Assembly: GCA_009922885.1 (NCBI GenBank) | Contig: RFUP01000087.1 | Location: forward strand, 1 to 8,227 | Reading direction: 5' to 3' | Source of the DNA: Paracoccaceae bacterium | GTDB taxonomy: Bacteria > Pseudomonadota > Alphaproteobacteria > Rhodobacterales > Rhodobacteraceae | Length of the DNA stretch: 8,227 nucleotides | Shown here: positions 1-5,929 of the stretch, one piece after another | Layout of the letters: each line of letters starts with the position of its first letter | Numbering within the stretch: the first letter of the stretch is position 1 | Position numbers and translations under genes: made by a program | Notes under the pieces: model-generated | Seen by the model: the letters and a program-made list of their open reading frames with translations, nothing else | The model's database searches: none | Told to the model about the DNA's origin: nothing

Positions 1-120
1 CTCGCCCTTCTCGACCACCTGATCGCCCAAGGCTTCGCGGATGCTTCGCTGAAGGATTTCCTCACCACCTGTCAGGATGTGCCAGACCTCACCAGCGCCC
101 TCCGCGCCGCCCTGTCCTGA
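1..120 (+). CDS. C-terminal fragment of an unidentified protein
   Basis: Reading from base 1 in frame 1 gives 39 codons without interruption, ending in TGA at 118-120. The start lies outside the window. Codons end mostly in G or C, as in the other genes here, which supports real coding. The visible peptide begins LALLDHLIAQGF and ends SALRAALS; it is probably alpha-helical, without transmembrane segments or a motif I recognise, so I assign no function. Its last 49 bp lie over the convergent 3' end of rarD, with no terminator between the two stops. It could be the tail of almost any soluble protein; the fragment is too short to place. Confidence 0.6.
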   Translation, partial: LALLDHLIAQGFADASLKDFLTTCQDVPDLTSALRAALS

Positions 121-977
121 GAAAGCGCCGAAGCCGAGTAAATCCCGATCGCCGTCCAGATCAGCCCGAAGGCGATCGCATGCCATAGCCCGAAAGGCTC
201 GCCGAAAATCACAACTGCGCAGAGGAATTGCAGCGTGGGGTTCAGGTATTGCACCAACCCCACCGTCGCCATTTTCACCCGCTTAGTGGCATAGCTGAAG
301 AGGATCAACGGCGTCGCGGTCAAAGCCCCAGAGAACACCAACAACCCCCAATCGCGCGCGCCCATATCCCAGAGCCCGTGCCCACCCGACGTATCCCAAA
401 CCAGCACCCCCAGCGCGATGGGGGCCAACAAAAGCACCTCCGCCGTCACCGACACCACAGGCCCAACCGAAAGCCGTTTCTTCACAAGCCCGTAAAGCCC
501 GAAGCTCGTCGACAGGATCAAGGCGATCCACGGCGCCGCCCCCAATCCCACTGTCAACACCGCCACCGCCACCACAGCCAATGCCACCGCCACGCCCTGC
601 GCGCGGCTCAACCGCTCGCCAAAGGCCAGAACCCCGATCAGCACCGCCACCAGCGGATAGAGATAATAGCCAAGGCTCGCCTCCGTCACCTTGCCGATCG
701 AGACCGAATAGATGAAGAACACCCAGTTGAGCGAGATCATCAAAGCCGCAAACCCGATCACCGCCGCATCGCGCCCTGTCCGCACCGCCGCCCGCAACTG
801 CCCCAATCGCCCCTGCACCGCCAGCACCGCCAGAAACGTCAGCAAAGACCACAGCGTCCGATGCGCCACCACATCCACAGGCGGCAGATGCGCCAGCAAC
901 TTGTAGTAAAGCGGCGCGATCCCCCAGATCAGACAGGCCGCAATCATCGCCCAGATGCCCTTCGCCGCGTCCCGCAT
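72..977 (-). CDS. rarD: RarD-type EamA/DMT family transporter
   Basis: A 301-residue inner-membrane protein of the drug/metabolite transporter (EamA) superfamily, RarD subfamily. Members are named for chloramphenicol sensitivity in Pseudomonas, but the substrate is generally unknown, so I infer only a permease. The sequence shows about ten hydrophobic segments in two EamA halves (roughly residues 8-145 and 150-285). RarD-typical stretches include NWVFFIYSVSIGKVTEASLG (84-103) and LNPTLQFLCAVVIFGEPFG (245-263). Length matches the family (about 295-305). I chose the ATG at 975-977: a GGAGG ribosome site (984-988) lies 6 nt upstream and the protein then starts MRDAAKGIWA as relatives do. An in-frame ATG at 1058 would add 27 arginine-rich residues and start inside the sodB terminator. 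The gene follows sodB on the same strand but is separated by that terminator. Its 3' end overlaps the convergent gene by 49 bp. I see no convincing promoter in 978-1042. Confidence 0.9.
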   Translation of the reverse strand: MRDAAKGIWAMIAACLIWGIAPLYYKLLAHLPPVDVVAHRTLWSLLTFLAVLAVQGRLGQLRAAVRTGRDAAVIGFAALMISLNWVFFIYSVSIGKVTEASLGYYLYPLVAVLIGVLAFGERLSRAQGVAVALAVVAVAVLTVGLGAAPWIALILSTSFGLYGLVKKRLSVGPVVSVTAEVLLLAPIALGVLVWDTSGGHGLWDMGARDWGLLVFSGALTATPLILFSYATKRVKMATVGLVQYLNPTLQFLCAVVIFGEPFGLWHAIAFGLIWTAIGIYSASALSQDRAARRALVRSGTS

Positions 978-983
978 ATCGCC

Positions 984-988
984 CCTCC
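984..988 (-). promoter_or_regulatory. Ribosome binding site deciding the rarD start
   Basis: On the minus strand a GGAGG core within GGGGGAGGGG sits 6 nt before the ATG at 977. It favours this start over the upstream in-frame ATG at 1058. Confidence 0.7.
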
Positions 989-1042
989 CCCGGTCTTCAG
1001 GCACCCTGCCAAGCCCGCCACGGAAAGGCCAGAGCCATAACG

Positions 1043-1070
1043 AAAAAGGCCGGAGCAATGCCCCGGCCTT
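1043..1070 (-). terminator. Rho-independent terminator of sodB
   Basis: On the minus strand AAGGCCGG (1070-1063) pairs perfectly with CCGGCCTT (1053-1046) across a 9-nt loop. The T-run begins in the stem and continues to 1043 (TTTTT), then CG. It starts 21 nt past the sodB stop and lies upstream of rarD, so it should end sodB transcription and limit read-through into rarD. In the plus direction the stem is followed by TTCCTC, a poor T-run, so I read it as minus-strand only. Confidence 0.85.
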
Positions 1071-1091
1071 CCTCAGAACGTCACGCTCAAA

Positions 1092-1694
1092 TCAGAGACG
1101 CGCAGCCACCGCTTCCCAGTTCACCAGCTTCTCAAGGAAGTTGGTGAGGTAGGCCGGGCGCTTGTTGCGGAAATCGATGTAATAGGAATGCTCCCACACG
1201 TCGCAGCCCAGAAGTGCGGTCTGGTTGAAGCAGAGCGGGTTCACACCGTTCTCGGTCTTGGTCACTTTCAGCGCGCCATCGGCATCCTTCACCAGCCAGC
1301 ACCAGCCCGAACCGAACTGGCCCGCGCCCGCAGCGGCGAAATCTTCCTTGAACTTGGCGACCGAACCGAAGGACTCAACGAGCGCCTTCTCCAGATCACC
1401 CGGCATCTTCTTCTCTGCGCCCGGGCCCATGATCTCCCAGAACAGGTTGTGGTTCCAATGCTGCGACGCATTGTTGAAGATCCCGTTTTGCGCCACAGAA
1501 CCCGCCGCATAGGTGCCCTTCACGATGTCTTCGAGCGACTTCGCTTCCCACTCCGTGCCCGCAATCAGCTTGTTGCCATTGTCGACATAGGCCTTGTGGT
1601 GCAGGTCATGGTGGTATTCGAGGGTTTCCTTCGACATGCCGAGCGCTTCGAGCGCGTCATGTGCGTAGGGAAGATCGGGAAGAGAAAATGCCAT
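1092..1694 (-). CDS. sodB: Superoxide dismutase, iron type (Fe/Mn family)
   Basis: Cytoplasmic superoxide dismutase converting superoxide to H2O2 and O2; 200 residues, usual for the Fe/Mn family. Metal ligands line up with the family as His28 (in EYHHDLHH), His82 (in QHWNH), Asp165 and His169 (in DVWEH). Gln78, in NNASQHWNH, is at the position of the second-shell glutamine of iron SODs (Gln69 of E. coli SodB), where manganese SODs have glycine, so I call it Fe-type. Some Rhodobacter SODs of this type are reported to work with either metal, so cambialism is possible. The start at 1692-1694 gives MAFSLPDLPYAHDALE, the normal N-terminus, with AAGGG 8 nt upstream; an earlier in-frame ATG at 1832 would add 46 atypical residues. 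The gene appears monocistronic: own candidate promoter (1731-1760) and strong terminator downstream. Confidence 0.96.
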   Translation of the reverse strand: MAFSLPDLPYAHDALEALGMSKETLEYHHDLHHKAYVDNGNKLIAGTEWEAKSLEDIVKGTYAAGSVAQNGIFNNASQHWNHNLFWEIMGPGAEKKMPGDLEKALVESFGSVAKFKEDFAAAGAGQFGSGWCWLVKDADGALKVTKTENGVNPLCFNQTALLGCDVWEHSYYIDFRNKRPAYLTNFLEKLVNWEAVAARL

Positions 1695-1730
1695 GAGAGT
1701 AGCCCTTTTTCGCGGTTGTTCCTTTGCCCT

Positions 1731-1760
1731 TAGATGGTAGCCCCGCGCCCCGAAGGTCAA
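1731..1760 (-). promoter_or_regulatory. Candidate sigma-70 promoter for sodB
   Basis: On the minus strand TTGACC (1760-1755) is a good -35 hexamer. Possible -10 hexamers are CATCTA (1736-1731, 18-bp spacing) or TACCAT (1739-1734, 15-bp spacing). Neither -10 is strong, so start-site placement is uncertain. It lies 37 bp or more before the sodB ATG and downstream of the sox terminator, as expected for an independent sodB promoter. I see no clear Fur or Irr box. Confidence 0.45.
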
Positions 1761-1828
1761 CCCCTCATCGACTGTTTTGCTCAGGAAAAGCGCAATCCGT
1801 CCCGCCCGTCGCCCCTGTTCATATTGGT

Positions 1829-1866
1829 GCAAATATCCCGGGGTCCGGGGCAGCGCCCCGGTATTT
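1829..1866 (+). repeat. REP-like GC-rich dyad element
   Basis: The stretch contains a tandem CCGGGG-T-CCGGGG (1838-1850) followed by CCCCGG (1856-1861). CCGGGGC (1845-1851) pairs with GCCCCGG (1855-1861) around a 3-nt AGC loop; alternatively the first CCGGGG copy can pair with CCCCGG. In both folds AAATA (1831-1835) pairs with TATTT (1862-1866). The layout, an AT arm with 'caaata' then C/G blocks with a dyad, resembles an intergenic repeat I recall as abundant in Rhodobacteraceae genomes; only one copy lies in this window, so repetitiveness is inferred. It lacks a good T-run and is not needed as a terminator because a better one sits at 1884-1918. Confidence 0.5.
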
Positions 1867-1883
1867 CCACCGGCGCTTGCCGC

Positions 1884-1918
1884 AAAAACAAAGGCGCGGC
1901 AGGTTTCCCCACCGCGCC
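1884..1918 (-). terminator. Rho-independent terminator of the soxBDAG operon
   Basis: On the minus strand GGCGCGG (1918-1912) pairs perfectly with CCGCGCC (1899-1893) across a 12-nt loop, followed directly by TTTGTTTTT (1892-1884). It begins 22 nt after the soxG stop codon. Strong stem plus T-run make this the end of the operon and separate it from sodB. Confidence 0.85.
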
Positions 1919-1940
1919 CGCATTGGTCCTAGGTGAAAGC

Positions 1941-2510
1941 TCAGCCCAGATGGCCCACTTCCGAACCGTCCATGGCCGAAACCTTCAGAAGGTCAAACAC
2001 ATATTGCGCCACCGAGCGGAAGCACACGAGGTCCAGCACCCCCGCTTCCGGCTGCCAGAAGGCACCCGCCACCTGTGAAATCCGCGTCCGGCGGATCTGG
2101 CCGGGGCCGAAGCCCGCCATATCCACGGGGGCCACCTTGGCGATCACCTCGCGCACCAAAGCATCCATGCCCGAAAGCCGGAACACGGCCCGCGCGTCCG
2201 AAACGTTCACCGCCAGATGATGCTCGGCCTTGAGCGCCTCCGAAAGTGCGTCCACAATCGCGTCGGCTTCCCCATGCGGCACCATCACCAGAAGCTCGTC
2301 CGGCGACATCCACGCCACCGCCTTCTCGCCCTGAACCGCCACGGCGCGCTGGCCCGGCACGTCCACACCCAAAACCGCTTTCACGGCTTTCTTGAAGGCC
2401 GCCGAGGCGAAATCGCCGCGCAGCGTGATCATGCCCTGCAAGCCGCGCTCTTCGATGGCCACCAAGCCGCTGGCCTTTGCGCCGGCCAATGCACTCACTG
2501 CCTTAGACAT
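1941..2510 (-). CDS. soxG: Sarcosine oxidase gamma subunit
   Basis: Smallest-but-one subunit of heterotetrameric sarcosine oxidase, cytoplasmic; structurally related to the GcvT/YgfZ fold and thought to stabilise the complex rather than carry a cofactor. The 189 residues are within the family's usual size. Family-like stretches include WMSPDELLVMVP (67-78), VSDARAVFRLSG (103-114) and CFRSVAQYVFDLL (163-175). The start at 2508-2510 overlaps the soxA stop by 8 bp (ATG with TAA two bases later), with a GAGGGAG ribosome site about 9 nt upstream, so translational coupling to soxA is likely. It is the last gene of the operon and is followed by the terminator at 1884-1918. Sequence in this subunit is weakly conserved across bacteria; the position after soxA makes the call secure. 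Confidence 0.93.
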   Translation of the reverse strand: MSKAVSALAGAKASGLVAIEERGLQGMITLRGDFASAAFKKAVKAVLGVDVPGQRAVAVQGEKAVAWMSPDELLVMVPHGEADAIVDALSEALKAEHHLAVNVSDARAVFRLSGMDALVREVIAKVAPVDMAGFGPGQIRRTRISQVAGAFWQPEAGVLDLVCFRSVAQYVFDLLKVSAMDGSEVGHLG

Positions 2511-5500
2511 TCTGCTTCGCTCCCTCTTTGTCGTAGAAGACCGGATCGACGATCCGCGCCTTCACCGAGGTTCCGTCGGTTTTCGGGAATTCGATGACTT
2601 CGCCCATCCGCTTCGGCCCGTCGCGCACGATGCCCATGGCAATGCCACGGCCCAGCGTCGGCGAGTAATAGGTCGAGGTCACGCGGCCTTGGGTGTTGCG
2701 CTGGCCATTGGCGTTCTTGCCCTCGTCCACCGCATAGGCCCCGTCCGGAATGACCGAGCCATCGAGCGTTTCAAGGCCCACGAGCTTCCAACGGTCGGGG
2801 CGCACCATGTGGATACGCTCCTGCCCGCGCTTGCCGATATAGTCGGTCTTCTTCTTCGAAATCGCCCAGTCGAGGCCCAGATCCTGCGGGATCACCGTGC
2901 CGTCGGTTTCGTCACCGATCATGATGAAGCCCTTCTCGGCACGCAGCACGTGCAGGGCCTCGGTGCCATAAGGCGTCGCGCCAAACTCTTCGCCCGCCTT
3001 GAGCAGCATATCCCAGAACGCGCGCCCTTCGCTGGCCGGAACGGCGATTTCGTAGCTCAGCTCACCCGAGAACGAGATCCGGAACGCCCGCGCCTTGACG
3101 CCGCCCAGAGTGCCTTCCGCCCATTGCATGAACGGCAGCGTCTCTTTCGACACGTCCATCCCGCCGAGCTTCTCCAGCACCTTGCGCCCGTTCGGGCCAA
3201 CCACAGCGAATTGCGCCCATTGCTCGGTCACGTTCGCCACGTAAACCTTCAGGTCCCACCATTCGGTCTGCAACCACTCTTCCATATGGGCGTGGATACG
3301 ATCCGCGCCGCCCGTGGTCGTGTGGCAAAGCCAGGTGTCCTCGTCCATCCGCGCCACAACGCCGTCATCGCTGAGGAAGCCGTTCTCGTTGCACATGAGG
3401 CCATAGCGGCACTTACCCACCGCGAGGTTCGACATCATGTTGGTGTACATGAGATCGAGGAACTTACCCGCATCCGGGCCCTTCACAATCAGCTTGCCCA
3501 GCGTCGAGGCATCCAGAAGGCCCAGCGAGTTGCGGGTCTGGTTGATCTCGCGCGTCACCGCATCATGGTGGCTCTCGCCTGCCTTGGGGTAGCAATAGGG
3601 GCGGCGCCATTGGCCCACCGGCTCCCAATAGGCATTCTGTGCTTCATGCCAGTCATAAAGGCAGGTGCGGCGGATCGGCTGGAACACCTCGGCCCGTGCA
3701 GCCCCCCCGATCGCACCCATCGAAATCGGCGTGTAGGGCGGGCGGAACGTCGTCGTGCCCGTTTGCGGGATCGGTTGATTCAGCGCATCAGAAAGGATCG
3801 CCAAGCCGTTGATGTTGCTGAGCTTGCCTTGGTCCGTCGCCATACCGAGCGTGGTGTAGCGCTTCGCATGTTCCACGCTCTCGTAGCCTTCGCGGGCCGC
3901 AAGCTGAACATCCGAAACCTTCACGTCGTTCTGGTAATCCAGCCACGACTTCATCCGCAGCTTGATATTCGCGCCCTGCGGCATCATCCAGACCGCCGCC
4001 ATCGGCGCTTCCGCCTCTGTCTCGCCCTTGGCCCCTGCCGCAGCCCCCTTGAAGCCCAGTTCTGCCGCAGCACCCGCGCCCTGCAGCGCGGCATCCGCCA
4101 TCACCGCATCCAGCGTCATCGCGCCATTGGCGTTGCCTGCGCACACCACAAAGCCCTCGCCATCCTGATCCGTCGGCGGCTTCGCGCCATCGGGGCGGAA
4201 CATCGCGCGTTCGGCATCCCAAAGCAGCTTGCCACCGCAATGCGACCAGAGGTGCACCACCGGAGACCAACCGCCCGACATCGCCACCGCGTCGCAAGCG
4301 ATCTCTTCGATCACCGAGCCTTCGCCCGCCTGCAAGCAGATCGCCACACCCGTCACGCGCTTGCCGCCTTTGACCTTGGCAATGCCCTTGCCGTTCTCCA
4401 CGCGAATGCCCGCCTTCTTCGCGGCTTCCGCCAATGCACCACCACCATTCGGGCGCGCATCAAGGATCACTGGCACCTGCAGGCCCGCCGCTTTCACAGC
4501 CAGCGCCGTGCGATAGGCGTCATCGTTGTTTGTCACCACGACCACACGGTCGCCCGGCGACACGCCGTAATCGACGATGTAATCACGCACAGCCGACGCC
4601 AGCATCACACCCGGCAGATCGTTGCCCGCAAACGAAAGCGGCCGCTCGATTGCCCCGCCCGCGCTCACGATGCGCTTGGCGCGGATCCGCCAGAGACGAT
4701 GGCGCACGCCTTTCGCGCCCGGCTTGTGATCGTTCACACGCTCGTAGCCCAGCACATAGCCGTGGTCATACACACCCGCGCCCATGCAGCGCAGACGCAT
4801 CTTGACGTTTTCCATGCCCGAAAGCTCGGCCACCGCCTGCTCGACCCACGCAGCAGATGCCACACCGTCAATCGTGCCGCCGTCCACAGGGGCACGTCCG
4901 CCCCAATGCGCGGTCTGCTCGATCAGCATCACCCGCGCGCCCGCACGGCCCGCGCTCAGCGCCGCCTGCAAACCGGCCACACCGCCGCCAACCACCAGCA
5001 CATCCACATAGGCGTGGAAATGCTCGTAGAGGTCCGCATCCAGCGTTTCCGCATCCGGTGCCTTGCCCAACCCCGCCGACTGGCGGATGAACGGCTCGTA
5101 CACATGCTTCCAGAACGCACGCGGATACATGAACATCTTGTAATAGAAGCCCGCCGGCAGGAAGCGCGACAGGTAGGTATTCACCGCCCCGATATCGAAC
5201 TCAAGGCTCGGCCAGTGGTTCTGGCTCGTCGCGGTCAAGCCGTCGAAAAGCTCCGTCGTCGTCACCCGCTGGTTCGGCTCCATCCGGGCACCCTGCCCGA
5301 GGTTCACCAGCGCGTTCGGCTCTTCCACCCCCGAGGCCACGATGCCGCGCGGACGGTGATACTTGAACGAACGGCCCACCAGCATCTGGTCATTGGCCAG
5401 AAGCGCCGAAGCCACCGTATCGCCCTCAAAGCCCGTCATGCGCTTGCCGTTGAACGTGAACGACACCTGCTTTGCACGATTGACCAGACGGCCACCCGAA

Positions 5501-5517
5501 GAAAGACGCGTGCTCAT
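2503..5517 (-). CDS. soxA: Sarcosine oxidase alpha subunit
   Basis: Large subunit (1004 residues, usual about 960-1010) of tetrameric sarcosine oxidase. It binds NAD+, forms the tetrahydrofolate site that captures the methyl group as 5,10-methylene-THF, and shares the FMN interface with SoxB. Domains in order: a ferredoxin-like N-terminal domain (about 15-100, FTFNGKRMTGFEGDTVASAL) lacking an obvious 2Fe-2S cysteine set; a Rossmann domain with VVGGGVAGLQAA (175-186, GxGxxG-type loop); an oxidoreductase middle region to about 600 with an Ala/Gly/Glu-rich linker near 488-507; and a GcvT-like domain from about 610 with FSGELSYEI (816-824) and LRAEKGF (858-864). The start at 5515-5517 is fixed by GGAGGA 7 nt upstream; an ATG at 5652 would only read through soxD. 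soxD's stop overlaps the start as ATGA. A 1070-codon open frame on the opposite strand is a GC-bias shadow. Confidence 0.97.
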   Translation of the reverse strand: MSTRLSSGGRLVNRAKQVSFTFNGKRMTGFEGDTVASALLANDQMLVGRSFKYHRPRGIVASGVEEPNALVNLGQGARMEPNQRVTTTELFDGLTATSQNHWPSLEFDIGAVNTYLSRFLPAGFYYKMFMYPRAFWKHVYEPFIRQSAGLGKAPDAETLDADLYEHFHAYVDVLVVGGGVAGLQAALSAGRAGARVMLIEQTAHWGGRAPVDGGTIDGVASAAWVEQAVAELSGMENVKMRLRCMGAGVYDHGYVLGYERVNDHKPGAKGVRHRLWRIRAKRIVSAGGAIERPLSFAGNDLPGVMLASAVRDYIVDYGVSPGDRVVVVTNNDDAYRTALAVKAAGLQVPVILDARPNGGGALAEAAKKAGIRVENGKGIAKVKGGKRVTGVAICLQAGEGSVIEEIACDAVAMSGGWSPVVHLWSHCGGKLLWDAERAMFRPDGAKPPTDQDGEGFVVCAGNANGAMTLDAVMADAALQGAGAAAELGFKGAAAGAKGETEAEAPMAAVWMMPQGANIKLRMKSWLDYQNDVKVSDVQLAAREGYESVEHAKRYTTLGMATDQGKLSNINGLAILSDALNQPIPQTGTTTFRPPYTPISMGAIGGAARAEVFQPIRRTCLYDWHEAQNAYWEPVGQWRRPYCYPKAGESHHDAVTREINQTRNSLGLLDASTLGKLIVKGPDAGKFLDLMYTNMMSNLAVGKCRYGLMCNENGFLSDDGVVARMDEDTWLCHTTTGGADRIHAHMEEWLQTEWWDLKVYVANVTEQWAQFAVVGPNGRKVLEKLGGMDVSKETLPFMQWAEGTLGGVKARAFRISFSGELSYEIAVPASEGRAFWDMLLKAGEEFGATPYGTEALHVLRAEKGFIMIGDETDGTVIPQDLGLDWAISKKKTDYIGKRGQERIHMVRPDRWKLVGLETLDGSVIPDGAYAVDEGKNANGQRNTQGRVTSTYYSPTLGRGIAMGIVRDGPKRMGEVIEFPKTDGTSVKARIVDPVFYDKEGAKQNV

Positions 5518-5843
5518 TTGAAGTTCCTCCACGACCAGCCCGGACGTTTGGCGCTGATCTTGTCCTTGATCTCTTTCGGCGGCTCGGACACCTGCGCGGA
5601 ATAGGTGCCGAACACCTCCAGCGTGTTGGTGTCGCGCGCCGCATGGAACCACTTGCCGCAGCCATACACATGCCGCCAGCGCTCGAAATGCACGCCCTTC
5701 GGGTTTTCCCGCAGGAACATGTATTCGTCGAATTCCGCATCCGTCGAACCGGAGATGAAACGCTTCAGATGCGCCTCACCGCCAGCATGAAACTCGGTCT
5801 CCTCCCCGGAGACACCGCAATAGGGGCAGGTCAGGGTCAGCAT
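5514..5843 (-). CDS. soxD: Sarcosine oxidase delta subunit (zinc protein)
   Basis: Small zinc-binding subunit of tetrameric sarcosine oxidase, 109 residues (family about 90-110). Zinc ligands known from crystallised homologues correspond here to Cys6 and Cys9 (in CPYCG) and to His58 and Cys62 (in RHVYGC), a CxxC...HxxxC pattern. The pattern FDEYMFLRENPKG (38-50) and the RWRHVYGCGKWFHAARDT stretch (55-72) are typical of SoxD. The C-terminus ends WSWRNFK, and its last codons (TGG AGG) form the ribosome site for soxA. The start at 5841-5843 has only a weak GGACGG upstream. The stop of a possible 30-codon ORF overlaps this start (ATG-C-TGA), so initiation may depend on ribosomes arriving from upstream. 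Second gene of the operon, 85 nt after soxB. Confidence 0.95.
   Translation of the reverse strand: MLTLTCPYCGVSGEETEFHAGGEAHLKRFISGSTDAEFDEYMFLRENPKGVHFERWRHVYGCGKWFHAARDTNTLEVFGTYSAQVSEPPKEIKDKISAKRPGWSWRNFK
5525..5530 (-). promoter_or_regulatory. Strong ribosome binding site of soxA, inside soxD
   Basis: GGAGGA on the minus strand lies 7 nt before the soxA ATG and is formed by the Trp-Arg codons near the end of soxD. It fixes the soxA start. It is the best ribosome site in the operon, which may boost synthesis of the largest subunit. Confidence 0.85.
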
Positions 5844-5929
5844 GTTGCACCGTCCGTCAGTTTAAGAAGCGGGGATTTTGCGATGCCCCCGCAAATGCCA
5901 TGCGCGTGAATATGTTCAAAGGTCGCCAT
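5837..5929 (-). CDS. Possible 30-codon ORF bridging soxB and soxD
   Basis: An ATG overlaps the soxB stop as TGATG (5931-5927), and the 30-codon frame ends in TGA that overlaps the soxD start as ATG-C-TGA (5843-5837). The predicted peptide starts MATFEHIHAHGICGG and ends LTDGATC; it has three His and two Cys but no motif I recognise. No separate ribosome site is needed if ribosomes reinitiate after soxB. Against coding: only 16 of 30 third positions are G/C, well below the neighbours. It may be a true micro-protein, a coupling ORF whose translation matters more than its product, or chance. I favour the last two and list it mainly for its unusual junctions. Confidence 0.2.
   Translation of the reverse strand: MATFEHIHAHGICGGIAKSPLLKLTDGATC
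5869..5895 (-). promoter_or_regulatory. Mutually exclusive hairpins in the soxB-soxD spacer
   Basis: Two perfect 6-bp stems compete. TTTGCG (plus strand 5877-5882) pairs with CGCAAA (5890-5895) over a 7-nt loop. GCGGGG (5869-5874) pairs with CCCCGC (5887-5892) over a 12-nt loop. They share bases 5887-5895 and fall inside the loop or arm of each other, so only one can form in the mRNA. No T-run follows on the minus strand, so neither is an intrinsic terminator. They could act as an RNA processing or stability element that sets the SoxB to SoxDAG ratio; this role is inference. Confidence 0.3.

Noticed and set aside
228..1040. A 270-codon Arg/His/Pro-rich open frame on the plus strand opposite rarD
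   Set aside because: Composition is typical of reverse-complement reading of a GC-rich membrane protein gene; rarD on the minus strand explains the region.
1829..1866. The GC dyad as the operon terminator for soxG
   Set aside because: It lacks an adjoining run of T on the minus strand, and a stronger stem with TTTGTTTTT lies closer to the soxG stop at 1884-1918.
2392..5604. A 1070-codon open frame on the plus strand opposite soxA
   Set aside because: It is rich in Arg, His and Ala, shows no family features, and exactly mirrors the soxA coding region. Long antisense open frames are expected opposite genes with extreme third-position GC. SoxA on the other strand is unmistakable.
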